A program made the position numbers and the translations under genes. DNA of 64,000 bases from Colwellia sp. (lineage in GTDB: Bacteria; Pseudomonadota; Gammaproteobacteria; Enterobacterales; Alteromonadaceae), in the NCBI GenBank assembly GCA_013215385.1, contig JABSOY010000010.1, positions 186,001 to 250,000 on the forward strand, read 5' to 3'. Numbering within the stretch: position 1 is the first letter of the stretch; every line of letters starts with the position of its first letter. This document shows, one piece after another, positions 47,278 through 56,436 of the stretch. The notes under the pieces are model-generated. The model did no database searches. It had not been told where the DNA came from and saw only the letters and a list, made by a program, of their open reading frames with translations.

Positions 47278-48027
47278 TTAGGGAATTTTATTTGCTTGTG
47301 ACTGATTAAGCTTGCCTAAATTGTTAGTGGAAAGCTGTTTTAGTTGCGGCAATGGCAAACTATTTAATTGGCTGGCATTGAGTTTGTTGAGCTGCTGAGC
47401 ATTGAGTTTTTTTAATTGATTAGCCGGCAACTTATTCAGTTCAAGTGCAGAGAGAGCATTTAACTCGGCAACAGTTAACTTTTTTTTGTTAGCTTGTTTT
47501 TCGTTAATCAAAATACTGGATAGATTGTCTCTACTATTGTTGTTAGCTGACATTGGGTTATCGTTTGGTGAACGGCGAGCATCACTTTGCTCTAACTGCG
47601 TGATTAGTCCGTCCATTTTATCTGCTAATTTATCAACCGTTTCTCGTTCGGCATTTGTTAATTTATTCACACTGCTCTCAAGAATATTATGCACTTGCTC
47701 AAATAACGCATCAGCAGATTTTTCTTCTTGTGCAGTTAATTGGTCTTTTTCAAATAACTGGTCAAGCTGCTGATAAATATCATTGAGTTTATCTTTTTGT
47801 GCTGGAGTAACATGCCCTAGCAAAATATCATCAATTTTATCTGAAACGGTATTTATTTCTTGGCTTAACTTTGCCTCTGTAGATAAAGTGATGTTTTTTG
47901 AGGCACTGATACTGGTGGTTGTAACATCTATAGCGCTTTCTTTTGTCGACGACTTGACTCCCTCAATACTATTTTTATTCTCAATGGCCGTTTGCTGGTG
48001 TGTGCTTATTTCATGACTAATTTCCAT
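47278..48027 (-). CDS. Octapeptide-repeat protein, unknown
   Basis: 249 residues without signal peptide or membrane segment. An Ser/Thr/Lys-rich N-terminus is followed by a likely helical acidic middle (about 60-145). Near the C-terminus (187-242) are seven octads of the form x-Q/E-L-x-x-L-x-A, for example NQLKKLNA and QQLNKLNA. The regular Leu spacing suggests a solenoid or coiled-coil surface. Upstream on the minus strand (48135-48160) are phased GCTTAC half-sites, linking it to the adjacent two-component system. No family recognised. Confidence 0.65.
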   Translation of the reverse strand: MEISHEISTHQQTAIENKNSIEGVKSSTKESAIDVTTTSISASKNITLSTEAKLSQEINTVSDKIDDILLGHVTPAQKDKLNDIYQQLDQLFEKDQLTAQEEKSADALFEQVHNILESSVNKLTNAERETVDKLADKMDGLITQLEQSDARRSPNDNPMSANNNSRDNLSSILINEKQANKKKLTVAELNALSALELNKLPANQLKKLNAQQLNKLNASQLNSLPLPQLKQLSTNNLGKLNQSQANKIP

Positions 48028-48134
48028 TGTTATTCCTTTTTAAGTAAACATGCATTCACCTAAGTCCAATCATCAAGGTAGACGCTTTAGTTTTTATTAG
48101 AGACTTCAGTGTATATAAATAAATAGCGATGTTT

Positions 48135-48160
48135 GTAAGCTAAAGTAAGCTGAGAGTAGC
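48135..48160 (-). promoter_or_regulatory. Phased GCTTAC half-sites upstream of octapeptide-repeat gene
   Basis: On the minus strand GCTTAC occurs at 48150-48145 and 48140-48135, ten bases apart, with a degenerate third copy at 48155-48160. About 110 bases before the gene start. Confidence 0.65.
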
Positions 48161-48231
48161 GTGTGTTCATGACTATGACTTTAATAGTGTGTTTATTTAC
48201 TTAACTCTATGAATAAAATGATAAAAGTATT

Positions 48232-48257
48232 GCTTACAAACGCTTACTTGCGCTTAC
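48232..48257 (+). promoter_or_regulatory. Three phased GCTTAC half-sites upstream of tri-domain lipoprotein
   Basis: GCTTAC at 48232, 48242 and 48252. A 32-base stretch around them is identical to the one before the lipoprotein gene at 51393. About 112 bases before the start codon. Confidence 0.75.
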
Positions 48258-48368
48258 CCTAATCCCTCATTTAATCATTGATAATAACTCATCGCTTATG
48301 TTGCAAATAACAGCTTTGTAAACATCTACCGCGCAACTATTTATTAATTAGTCATGAAGGAAGGTTTA

Positions 48369-51149
48369 ATGATATCAACCAATAAAACCCTTATTGCTTT
48401 GGCAATAATAACGACGAGCATATTAACTGCTTGTGGTGGCTCTGATGCTAAAAAAGAAAGCACTATCACACCAACCCCAGATACGGGTATTACTCAGCCT
48501 GTTAATGCATATAAAGAAGTTACATGTAAGGAGATGTTGTCAGCACCGCAGTTATCTCTTTTAACCTCAGGATCTTCATGTGGCTACCTTACGGTACCAG
48601 AAAAGCACGCTTTATATGGCAAACCCGCTTCAACTACAAACATTGAAATTGCGGTAATTAAGCTTGCATCTACCTCGGCAAATAAAAAAATAGATCCCGT
48701 TGTCTACCTAGCAGGTGGCCCGGGTGGTAGTGCAAGTTCAAGTATTGATTACATCGTTGCAGATGGTACTTTCCTCAGTGATAGGGACGTCTATTTAGTT
48801 GACCAACGTGGTACTGGCTACTCTAAGCCCGCGTTATTTTGTACTGAATATGATATGGCGGGTACACCTGAACAGGTAGCCGCCTGTAAAGCTAGGCTTA
48901 AAACAGCAGGTATTGATTTAGATGCTTATCGCAGCGTAGAAAGTGCTTTGGATTTTATTGAGTTAAGAAAATCCTTAAGTATTTCGCAGTGGAATTTATA
49001 TGGTATTTCATACGGAACTCGTCTTGCTACCACGATTATGCGAGAAAATAGCGAAGGTATTCGCAGTGTTATTCTCGATGGTATGTTCCCAATTGAAGTG
49101 AATGGTATTACTGATACGCCTTGGGCAAACTATGAATCGCTAAATCAAATCGTTAAAAACTGTGGCAATACTGATAGTTGTCCTGCTGATGAGTTTAAGG
49201 CGATTATCGAAGCTATTATTGCTCGCATGCATAATGTAGAGATGGTTGCAGAAAGTCGAGAGTTTATTCAAATTCTACTTGAACTTGGTACGCAGCCAGT
49301 GATCATTGATTACTTATTAGCCGTGAATGAAGATGTGCGTAAATATGCATCTGTCATTGAAATGATGAAGGCTGAGCAAGATGAGGAGCAGGGCGAAGAA
49401 GACAGGTTTTACAACGCTATGGGCCTATCGACAATTTGCGCCGAAGAATATCCCTTTCTTAATATCACTGCATTAACTGGTGATAACAGTGAAGGTTGGT
49501 CAGCAAGTACACAAGTTGCGGTAAATGGTATGTTTCATATGGGCTTTGATAAAGCATCTTGTCAGGCTTGGGATGTAACTCCTGCAAATGATATAGAAAC
49601 AAAAGCTGTAGCTAGTAACTTGTCTGTTTTGATATTAAATGGAAAACAAGATACTCAAACGCCTGTAGCGTGGGGACATTTAGTTGCTAAAAATATGCCA
49701 AACGCACAAGTTTTTACTAATCCGCAAGGTGGGCATGGTCAATTATTTGCTGGCTCTACTTGTTTTAATACCCTAGCCAGTGATTTTTTAGCTGAGCCTA
49801 ATAAAGTAGTTGATGCTAGCTGTGTAGAACAAATTCCTGAACTTACTTATGTGATTGAAGGTGGTGAAAGTTCAGCATTAGCAGCGATTTTTGCGAAAAA
49901 AACATCAGTATTTGGTATTCCAATTTACGGTACTGAGCAAACCCCTGATGAAGCGATGTTACACGCCGCTAACGTGATGGCGCAATACTTAGATAATGAT
50001 GAAGATGGCCAGCCAGATAATGCCTTAGTGGTCGAGCACATGCTTGAGCAAGGTGCGACCTTAATCATGGCAAAAGATGAAAGCGAAATCGAAACCATAT
50101 TTGCACAAATTCCAGAATCGGATGCCTTGCAAGACTTGTATGCCAGCGAAGTGGTGATTGCTGGTGCAGACGGTGGCTTTGACGCAACCATTGAGGAAGT
50201 TCTCCACCTGATCACTCATATTGGTTATGCCGGCGTTTACCCTGAAGTATTTGGTGAAGCAATCGGTTCAGACATCGCTAATGCTATGGATATCGCTCGC
50301 GGCGGTCAGTTTGAAACTATTCCTACTCGCTATCCTGCAACAGCTTGGTACACCTATGATGATGAAACGTGTGATTACAGTTGTATGGTCACTGAATATG
50401 TTTATTGGTCATTAACCTCAATTTTAGGTGCTCAAGCAGGAGATGAACGTTTAGCTCAAATTGGTAATGAGTGGCAGTTAAACACCCGTGAAAAAGTGCA
50501 AAACCAAGATCCTGCGGTATATACACTGTTAACCAATGCTGAATATAGCTTGGCAACGTCATTGCCTGATGGTGACTACTCTGCTGAAGAGTTTATTATT
50601 AGCCCGACAGAAGATGACACCGATGAAGGTGAAGAACAGACGGCTAGTTTTACTTTCAAGAATGATGATAACAGCTCAGATACCGTTTATATGAATGGTG
50701 TTATTGGCTCAGATACTTTAACCGTGATGCAGGAGTTATTTAATAACTACCCACAAATTAAAACGCTGGTCATGCAAAATGTCCCTGGCTCTATGGATGA
50801 TGACATTAACTTGCTTGCGTCAATGGAGATTCGAAACCGAGGCATTAATACCCATATACCAGCTAACGGCATGGTGGCCTCGGGTGGCAGCGATATGTTT
50901 CTCGCTGGCGTTAAACGTTCTATTGCCCCTGGCGCTAAAATAGGTGTGCATTCATGGAGTGATGGCAGTGGTAAGGCGGCATTAGATTACCCTCGCGAGC
51001 ATCAAGCACATGTTATCTACCTTGATTATTATAACGCTATTGGCATAACGACTGACTTTTACTGGTATACCTTAGAAGCTGCATCAGCTGATAGTATCCA
51101 TTGGATGACAGCTGAAGAAGTTGCTTTATATGGTGTATTAACAGAGTGA
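48369..51149 (+). CDS. Tri-domain lipoprotein: alpha/beta hydrolase + unknown domain + ClpP-like domain
   Basis: 926 residues from ATG 48369, just after GAAGGAAGG. Lipobox LTAC, so an envelope lipoprotein. Domain 1 (about 40-500) is a TAP-like S33 hydrolase: GGPGGS oxyanion region, nucleophile elbow GISYG with Ser214, the acid in GKQDTQTP and the His in GGHGQL. Domain 2 (about 510-740) is unrecognised, has an EEVLHLITH motif and is homologous to the protein at 51393. Domain 3 (759-926) looks ClpP/SppA-like: VASGGSDMFLAG with candidate Ser near 838 and GVHSWSD with His near 861. The combination is unusual. The promoter carries triple GCTTAC sites. Confidence 0.8.
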   Translation: MISTNKTLIALAIITTSILTACGGSDAKKESTITPTPDTGITQPVNAYKEVTCKEMLSAPQLSLLTSGSSCGYLTVPEKHALYGKPASTTNIEIAVIKLASTSANKKIDPVVYLAGGPGGSASSSIDYIVADGTFLSDRDVYLVDQRGTGYSKPALFCTEYDMAGTPEQVAACKARLKTAGIDLDAYRSVESALDFIELRKSLSISQWNLYGISYGTRLATTIMRENSEGIRSVILDGMFPIEVNGITDTPWANYESLNQIVKNCGNTDSCPADEFKAIIEAIIARMHNVEMVAESREFIQILLELGTQPVIIDYLLAVNEDVRKYASVIEMMKAEQDEEQGEEDRFYNAMGLSTICAEEYPFLNITALTGDNSEGWSASTQVAVNGMFHMGFDKASCQAWDVTPANDIETKAVASNLSVLILNGKQDTQTPVAWGHLVAKNMPNAQVFTNPQGGHGQLFAGSTCFNTLASDFLAEPNKVVDASCVEQIPELTYVIEGGESSALAAIFAKKTSVFGIPIYGTEQTPDEAMLHAANVMAQYLDNDEDGQPDNALVVEHMLEQGATLIMAKDESEIETIFAQIPESDALQDLYASEVVIAGADGGFDATIEEVLHLITHIGYAGVYPEVFGEAIGSDIANAMDIARGGQFETIPTRYPATAWYTYDDETCDYSCMVTEYVYWSLTSILGAQAGDERLAQIGNEWQLNTREKVQNQDPAVYTLLTNAEYSLATSLPDGDYSAEEFIISPTEDDTDEGEEQTASFTFKNDDNSSDTVYMNGVIGSDTLTVMQELFNNYPQIKTLVMQNVPGSMDDDINLLASMEIRNRGINTHIPANGMVASGGSDMFLAGVKRSIAPGAKIGVHSWSDGSGKAALDYPREHQAHVIYLDYYNAIGITTDFYWYTLEAASADSIHWMTAEEVALYGVLTE

Positions 51150-51296
51150 CAAATTAGTTTTTTTTATCATTAGTTGTTGATATGTAATCTCTTTTATCGC
51201 ATGCATAGTAATACTGGCATGGCTGGTAAAAGAGTTTTTTACTTTTATTAGCTTACTGATTACTTTGCTACCTTGCTTAGTACCTTTTGCTGTGTT

Positions 51297-51322
51297 GCTT
51301 ACAAACGCTTACTTGCGCTTAC
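51297..51322 (+). promoter_or_regulatory. Three phased GCTTAC half-sites upstream of lipoprotein gene
   Basis: GCTTAC at 51297, 51307 and 51317, within a 32-base block identical to that at 48231-48262. A further GCTTAC at 51251 is off the grid. Confidence 0.75.
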
Positions 51323-51392
51323 CCTAAAGTTTGTTTAAATATCGGATAATAATTTCTCAGTTTGACCCCACAATTTATATTTTGGAGAAGTT

Positions 51393-52637
51393 ATGATGAA
51401 CATCCCTTTTACTCGTACTTTTTTGGCCGTTGTAATTAGCACAATGTTAGTGGGCTGTGGTGGCAGTAGTGAGAAAAAGTCGCAGGCAGAGGTGGTTATT
51501 ACTCCACCTACAACGCCAACAATATTTGAGCCGACAAGCAATGATCTAGGTATATCAGCTGTACCTGACGAATTAAAAACGACTTACAGTGCGGCATTAA
51601 AGTTTGATCGCTATACCAAGGTTGATACACCCAATGGTGGTGTCATTCATATTATTGTTCAAAATGAAATTATGGATAATCAAATTGTTCGTGCTCGTGG
51701 AATTTTACAGCATTATTTAACTGACTTTCCAGACTCAGTTTATGGCGCAGATAAAAGTACCGTTGCCAATAAAATGGCGGAAAATGGTGCGATTTTATTA
51801 CTGTTAAATGGTGTTGACGACGGCACCAATGCCGGCGCTGAACTTGATGGTCAGCCATTGTATTATGGCGAAATGCAAGTGGAAGGTCATAGCTGGTATA
51901 TCAAGCAAAACTATCAGTATCGTGATGCTTCTTTCGAGGAGATTCTTCATCTAGTGCATGACTACGGTATCGGTGTTGACCAAAATACTGAATTTAATGG
52001 TGCGTTACCAGAATATCAAGCAGATATCCGCGCGGCGCAGGTAACCGCATTATCTGACAAACTTTGGGCTTGGCCAGCAGACAGAGCCGATTGGGTTAGC
52101 GAATTAACCGCTGAAAATAGTTTATCGCAAGAATACTTAGCATCAGTTGTTGATACTTATTACGGTCTTTGGGGCGCTTTTGATAGTGAGTATGGTATGT
52201 GGGGGGCGTATGTTGCCAAAATCCGCGGCGATATGGCAACAACTGACCCACAAGGTGCTGAGTTAATGGCTAATAAATTTTTCCACCCCTATTTAACGTA
52301 TAACGCTCGTATCGATGAAAATTTTGTTGGTGATTTTAGTTTGACCTTCAAGCAGAGTTTATCTTATACCAACCATGCACAATACCTTAAAGATGTCACC
52401 TTAACCGGCAACAAAGATAGCAATGTCGTGGTGAATCAGTTTGATAATAATATTACTGGCAATGCAGGTGTTAATACCGTGATATTTACTGGTCAGGCCG
52501 CACAATATCAAGTTACCAGTGTAAATGGCGAAGTTAAAGTGTATGACTTACAAGACTATCGAGATGGCATGAATACCTTAGTAAATATTGAAAAGCTGCA
52601 GTTTTCAGATAGTACTATTGAGGTTTCTTCTCTTTAA
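51393..52637 (+). CDS. Lipoprotein with EExLHLxxH domain and C-terminal beta domain
   Basis: 414 residues, lipobox LVGC. The body (about 45-320) is homologous to the middle domain of the tri-domain lipoprotein. Shared landmarks include FEEILHLVHDYG, here against IEEVLHLITHIGY, and a following tyrosine-rich TYYGLWGAF segment. The two histidines spaced as in HxxxH beside paired glutamates might bind zinc, but this is not a standard HExxH. The C-terminus (about 345-414) is a beta-rich module of the ITGNAGVNTVIFTG...YRDGMNTLVNIEKLQFSD type seen in secreted marine proteins. Probably co-regulated with the upstream gene. Confidence 0.7.
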   Translation: MMNIPFTRTFLAVVISTMLVGCGGSSEKKSQAEVVITPPTTPTIFEPTSNDLGISAVPDELKTTYSAALKFDRYTKVDTPNGGVIHIIVQNEIMDNQIVRARGILQHYLTDFPDSVYGADKSTVANKMAENGAILLLLNGVDDGTNAGAELDGQPLYYGEMQVEGHSWYIKQNYQYRDASFEEILHLVHDYGIGVDQNTEFNGALPEYQADIRAAQVTALSDKLWAWPADRADWVSELTAENSLSQEYLASVVDTYYGLWGAFDSEYGMWGAYVAKIRGDMATTDPQGAELMANKFFHPYLTYNARIDENFVGDFSLTFKQSLSYTNHAQYLKDVTLTGNKDSNVVVNQFDNNITGNAGVNTVIFTGQAAQYQVTSVNGEVKVYDLQDYRDGMNTLVNIEKLQFSDSTIEVSSL

Positions 52638-52669
52638 CAACGTCGTCTTTAAGGACTTCCGCTTACTAC

Positions 52670-52706
52670 TTTGAAAGGCTACTTATTATTGCTGTAGCCT
52701 TTCAAA
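52670..52706. terminator. Hairpin between converging genes
   Basis: Perfect 13-bp arms TTTGAAAGGCTAC / GTAGCCTTTCAAA with an 11-base loop. There is no strong T-run, but it is well placed as a bidirectional terminator for the lipoprotein and LysR genes. Confidence 0.65.
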
Positions 52707-52840
52707 CTTCAGCCATCACATAGACATTTAGTTGTAACTCTAGCAGCAAGCTTATGATTGATGGAGGGTAATGCATTATATCTTTTCATATTAGAAACTA
52801 TTAACTAAAAGGAAATTAACTCAATGATGAACTCGTTTGC

Positions 52841-53719
52841 TTAGTATGATGCAAAATTGGATAAATTTCCGGTGATTAGATCGCGTTGATTTTCTAAAAT
52901 AGAAATTAAATGCTCTTTACATGCACGAACTCTCGCTGTTGTTCGCAATTCAACATGGTTCAAAATCCAAATTCCCCAGTCAGATGGCGGTATCTTGTAA
53001 TCTAAACGCACTAATCCAGGTTGGGTATCGCCAATAAAGCAAGGTAATTTTGCCAGGCCAAAACCGTTGACCGCAGCGACCGCCATCGAACCGACGTCAT
53101 CTACTCGAAGTGAAATCTCAGCAGCAGTCGTAAGTTGCTTTATCCAATCTGGCTGTTTGTTTTCCGAACGAAAAAGTATCACTTTTGTTTTTTTTGAACA
53201 ACATTGTAAGTGATCTTTTGATGTATATATTCCATGGTGTATTTTCATTACTTCATTTCCTACCAGGTAATCTGGTGGATTAGGTGTCATACGAACAGCC
53301 AAATCTGCATCCATGGCAGCCAAATCGACTAGGTCTTTGGTCATGAGTAACTGCATGTCTATATCAGGAAAACGCTGACAAAATTCCTCAAGCTTTGGAA
53401 TAATAAGCCTATTAGCCAGTTCAAACGCTATGGTCAGCTTTAATGGACCGGCTAATGCAGAGTCCTGATTGGCAGATTGTCTATCTATGGTACGTACTTT
53501 GTCCTCCATTGACACAACCTGTTTGTAAAGATTCTCTGCAGCTTGTGTCATAGCGTAACCACTTCTGCTCTTATCAAATAATCGTGTACCTAAGCTTACT
53601 TCAAGCGCTTCAATTCTCCTTGCCACGGTTGTATGTTTGACATTTAACACTCTACCTGCACTACTAACCGTACCCTCTCTCGCTAAAGCTAGAAAGTACT
53701 TCAAGTCATTCCAATTCAT
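52841..53719 (-). CDS. LysR-family transcriptional regulator
   Basis: About 292 residues from the internal start MNWNDLKYFLALAREGTVS; a start three codons upstream is also open. N-terminal winged helix (GRVLNVKHTTVARRIEALE) and LysR effector domain. Divergent from the PhzF-family gene, with a compact palindrome TGTGCA-N4-TGCACA between them, so it probably controls that gene. The effector is unknown. Confidence 0.85.
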   Translation of the reverse strand: MNWNDLKYFLALAREGTVSSAGRVLNVKHTTVARRIEALEVSLGTRLFDKSRSGYAMTQAAENLYKQVVSMEDKVRTIDRQSANQDSALAGPLKLTIAFELANRLIIPKLEEFCQRFPDIDMQLLMTKDLVDLAAMDADLAVRMTPNPPDYLVGNEVMKIHHGIYTSKDHLQCCSKKTKVILFRSENKQPDWIKQLTTAAEISLRVDDVGSMAVAAVNGFGLAKLPCFIGDTQPGLVRLDYKIPPSDWGIWILNHVELRTTARVRACKEHLISILENQRDLITGNLSNFASY

Positions 53720-53748
53720 AAAAAACACTTACCTTAGTTTGGCTTTGG

Positions 53749-53764
53749 TGTGCAAATATGCACA
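53749..53764. promoter_or_regulatory. Palindromic operator between LysR gene and phzF-like gene
   Basis: TGTGCA-AATA-TGCACA, perfect 6-bp arms, in the 129-bp divergent region. Candidate site for the adjacent LysR protein. Confidence 0.55.
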
Positions 53765-53848
53765 TAGATTGCTAACATTAACTCATTTACGCTATCTGTT
53801 GAACAGGGTAAATTGCTTGTGTTACCTAAAAATTTAAAGGAATGTTCA

Positions 53849-54691
53849 ATGAAATCGTATACATTACAAAAACTAGCTGCATTTACTTCTAACCCTCAAG
53901 GTGGCAATCCGGCAGGCGTATGGATCGGCGAAGCGTTGCCTGAACCGAGTGATATGCAACGAATTGCCGCTGAAGTTGGTTTTTCAGAAACCGCTTTTGT
54001 TGCGCCTATTACAGGAAGCAAAAGAACAGTACGCTATTACAGTCCAGAAGCAGAAGTACCCTTTTGTGGACACGCTACAGTAGCAACCGGTGTAGCTTTG
54101 GGTAAACAAGCAGGCAGTGGCACGTATCAGTTTGAAACAACAATAGGTACTATTCCTGTGGAAGTCAGCGAGTATAAAGGTGAAATTAAGGCCTCGCTTA
54201 CGTCAGTGGAGCCTAAGTTTGAGTTGGCATCACAAACTTTACTGATAAAAGCTCTTTCTGCACTCGGTTGGAATTTAGCTGATTTAGATCCAAACATTCC
54301 GCCGGCACGTGCGTTTGGCGGGAATTGGCATCTAGTATTAGCCGTTAAATCAAAACAACGCTTAGATGACTTAAGTTACAACTTCGTAGCACTTAAAAAG
54401 ATAATGTTAGAGGATGATTTGACCACGCTACAATTAATCTGGCGTGAAAATGATGGGTTCATACATTCTCGTAATCCATTTCCTGTTGGTGGTGTCATTG
54501 AGGATTCTGCGACCGGCGCTGCGGCAGTTGCTTTAGGGGGGTATTTACGAGAAGCACAAATAATTACTGCACCCAAGGATATAAATATTTTACAAGGTGA
54601 AATAATGGGAAGACCAAGTCAGTTACACCTTTCGATTCCAAAAACGGGCGGTATAAAAGTGTCTGGTACGGCGGTAGAATTAGTTAATTAG
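53849..54691 (+). CDS. PhzF-family isomerase/epimerase-like protein
   Basis: 280 residues from ATG 53849, preceded by AAAGGAA; a longer in-frame start adds an unsupported leader. Family motifs are TSNPQGGNPAGVW, EVGFSETAFVAP with the catalytic Glu, YYSPEAEVPFCGHATVATG and GGVIEDSATGAAAVALGGYL. PhzF-type proteins act on small acids such as dihydro-hydroxyanthranilate; most genomic copies, like this one, have no known substrate and no phenazine genes nearby. Confidence 0.88.
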   Translation: MKSYTLQKLAAFTSNPQGGNPAGVWIGEALPEPSDMQRIAAEVGFSETAFVAPITGSKRTVRYYSPEAEVPFCGHATVATGVALGKQAGSGTYQFETTIGTIPVEVSEYKGEIKASLTSVEPKFELASQTLLIKALSALGWNLADLDPNIPPARAFGGNWHLVLAVKSKQRLDDLSYNFVALKKIMLEDDLTTLQLIWRENDGFIHSRNPFPVGGVIEDSATGAAAVALGGYLREAQIITAPKDINILQGEIMGRPSQLHLSIPKTGGIKVSGTAVELVN

Positions 54692-55006
54692 CTAGACAAT
54701 TAACATGTTAGTTGATAAAAAATAGCAGTTTATAGACTTTCGATGTTATTTTGTTTTGTAGGGCCTAGTTCTTTATATGCATGAGCAAGAGCGAGCAAAA
54801 AAACCTTTTTGACTTATGAGAATAGCAGCAACTTACTTAGATACAATTAGCATTATCACCATGAAATTTAGTAAGATGATCGCTAAACCATGGCAATTAA
54901 TTGGCATGGTAACCAGTGAGAGTAACTATTCGTAGTCATAATATGGTTAAAACCTTGATGTTTTCCTTTGATTATACGGTAATGTTTTTATTTTTAAGGA
55001 ATTGAA
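54692..55006. other. 315-bp intergenic region before pxpA
   Basis: A possible 39-codon frame (MRIAATYLDTIS...) near 54824 lacks a ribosome-binding site and is not supported. The region presumably holds the pxpABC promoter; TTTAAGGA before 55007 is the pxpA ribosome-binding site. Nothing else is seen. Confidence 0.4.
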
Positions 55007-55732
55007 ATGAAGTTAAATTGCGACCTTGGCGAAAGTTTTGGCAGTTGGAACATGGGCTTAGACGCAGAGGTTATGGTGCATATTGATCAAGCTAACATCG
55101 CTTGTGGTTTTCATGCTGGCGATCCATTGGTAATGCAAAAAACATTACAATTGGCTAAGCAGCATAATGTTAGTGTTGGTGCGCATCCTGGTTACCCTGA
55201 TTTAGTCGGTTTTGGCCGTCGCTCAATGAAATGCTCCAGAGAAGAAATTATTGCTTTGGTTTTATATCAAATAGCGGCAATTGATGGTGTCGCTAAATCT
55301 TTAGATATTGAGTTAAGCTATGTAAAACCCCATGGTGCGCTGTATAACGACATGATGGCTAATATTGAGGTACGTGAGGCGATATTGTCAGCACTGGGCC
55401 AATATCATAAACCATTAAAATTAATGATACAGGCAAGCGCTACTATTGATGAACATCGCGCTCAAGCAAAAACTTTTAATATTGAAATACTCGCCGAAGC
55501 TTTTGCCGATAGATGTTATAACGATGATGGCACCTTATTGTCACGCAGCACAGCAGGCGCTGTGCATGATAAAGAAAAAATGCTTGCGCAAGTAAAACTG
55601 TTAAAAGAACAAGGTTGTGTCAAGACTATTAGTGGAAATCGCTTACCGCTAAAAGCAGACAGCTTATGTGTGCACGGCGATAATATTGAAGGTATACAGG
55701 CAATAAAAGCTATTAGGGAGCTTATTGATTAA
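55007..55732 (+). CDS. pxpA: 5-oxoprolinase subunit A
   Basis: 241 residues, LamB/YcsF family. Signature NCDLGESFGSWNMGLD, ANIACGFHAGDP and VGAHPGYPDLVGFGRR. With PxpB and PxpC it forms the ATP-dependent bacterial 5-oxoprolinase that turns pyroglutamate into glutamate, removing a spontaneous damage product of glutamine. First gene of a tight operon; its TAA overlaps the ATG of pxpB by one base. Confidence 0.95.
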   Translation: MKLNCDLGESFGSWNMGLDAEVMVHIDQANIACGFHAGDPLVMQKTLQLAKQHNVSVGAHPGYPDLVGFGRRSMKCSREEIIALVLYQIAAIDGVAKSLDIELSYVKPHGALYNDMMANIEVREAILSALGQYHKPLKLMIQASATIDEHRAQAKTFNIEILAEAFADRCYNDDGTLLSRSTAGAVHDKEKMLAQVKLLKEQGCVKTISGNRLPLKADSLCVHGDNIEGIQAIKAIRELID

Positions 55733-56436
55733 TGTCACCAGAGCTGAGAATCGAAATTGCCGGTGAGAATGCCTTGATCATTTATTTTGCCGAACAAGCT
55801 AATGCTGAAGTCGCCGCTAAAGTGCAGCAAGCACAGTTGCTTATCAGAAAAACAATGAGCAATGATATTATTGATTTAATCCCCTCATATACTTCAATGT
55901 TAGTGGTTTTTGATTTGCTTAAGGTTAATCATCAGCAAGTAGCTAATCAATTGCGCATGCTATTAAAAAATTTACAGATATATCATGATACTCAAGGGGC
56001 ATTAATAGAGTTACCTGTTTATTATGCAATCGAGTCAGGCCCCGATTTAAATGTCATTGCTAAACATGCCAATTTGCCAGTTGAGCAAATAATTACCATA
56101 CACCAACAGCAAGAATATCGCGTTTATGCAATCGGTTTTGCTCCTGGCTTTGCTTATTTAGGCGAAGTCGATGAGCGCATTGCTATGCCTAGATTAAGTA
56201 CTCCACGAATGAAAGTCCCTAAAGGCGCTGTGGCTATAGCTGACAGACAAACAGCTATTTATCCAAGTACTTCTCCTGGTGGTTGGAACATTATTGGTCA
56301 GTGTCCTGTTGAGATGTTTACTGCTAATAAAATCCCAACAATGCCGGTACAAGTAGGCGACAGAGTAAAATTTAAAGCCATTTGTAAAGAGCAATTTTTT
56401 GCGCTCGGTGGTGTCTTAGGCACAACATATGAATAG
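55732..56436 (+). CDS. pxpB: 5-oxoprolinase subunit B
   Basis: 234 residues, KipI/allophanate hydrolase subunit 1 family. Motifs LIPSYTSMLVVFD, YAIGFAPGFAYLGEVDERIAMPR and TPRMKVPKGAVAIADRQTAIYPSTSPGGW are characteristic. Forms the PxpBC complex that phosphorylates and opens 5-oxoproline bound via PxpA. It overlaps pxpA by one base and pxpC by eight bases, so translation is coupled. Confidence 0.95.
   Translation: MSPELRIEIAGENALIIYFAEQANAEVAAKVQQAQLLIRKTMSNDIIDLIPSYTSMLVVFDLLKVNHQQVANQLRMLLKNLQIYHDTQGALIELPVYYAIESGPDLNVIAKHANLPVEQIITIHQQQEYRVYAIGFAPGFAYLGEVDERIAMPRLSTPRMKVPKGAVAIADRQTAIYPSTSPGGWNIIGQCPVEMFTANKIPTMPVQVGDRVKFKAICKEQFFALGGVLGTTYE

Noticed and set aside
52661-52666. GCTTAC after the lipoprotein gene
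   Set aside because: A single copy downstream of a gene beside a terminator hairpin; no phased partners.
54824-54940. 39-codon frame before pxpA
   Set aside because: No ribosome-binding site, no family resemblance and AT-rich intergenic composition.
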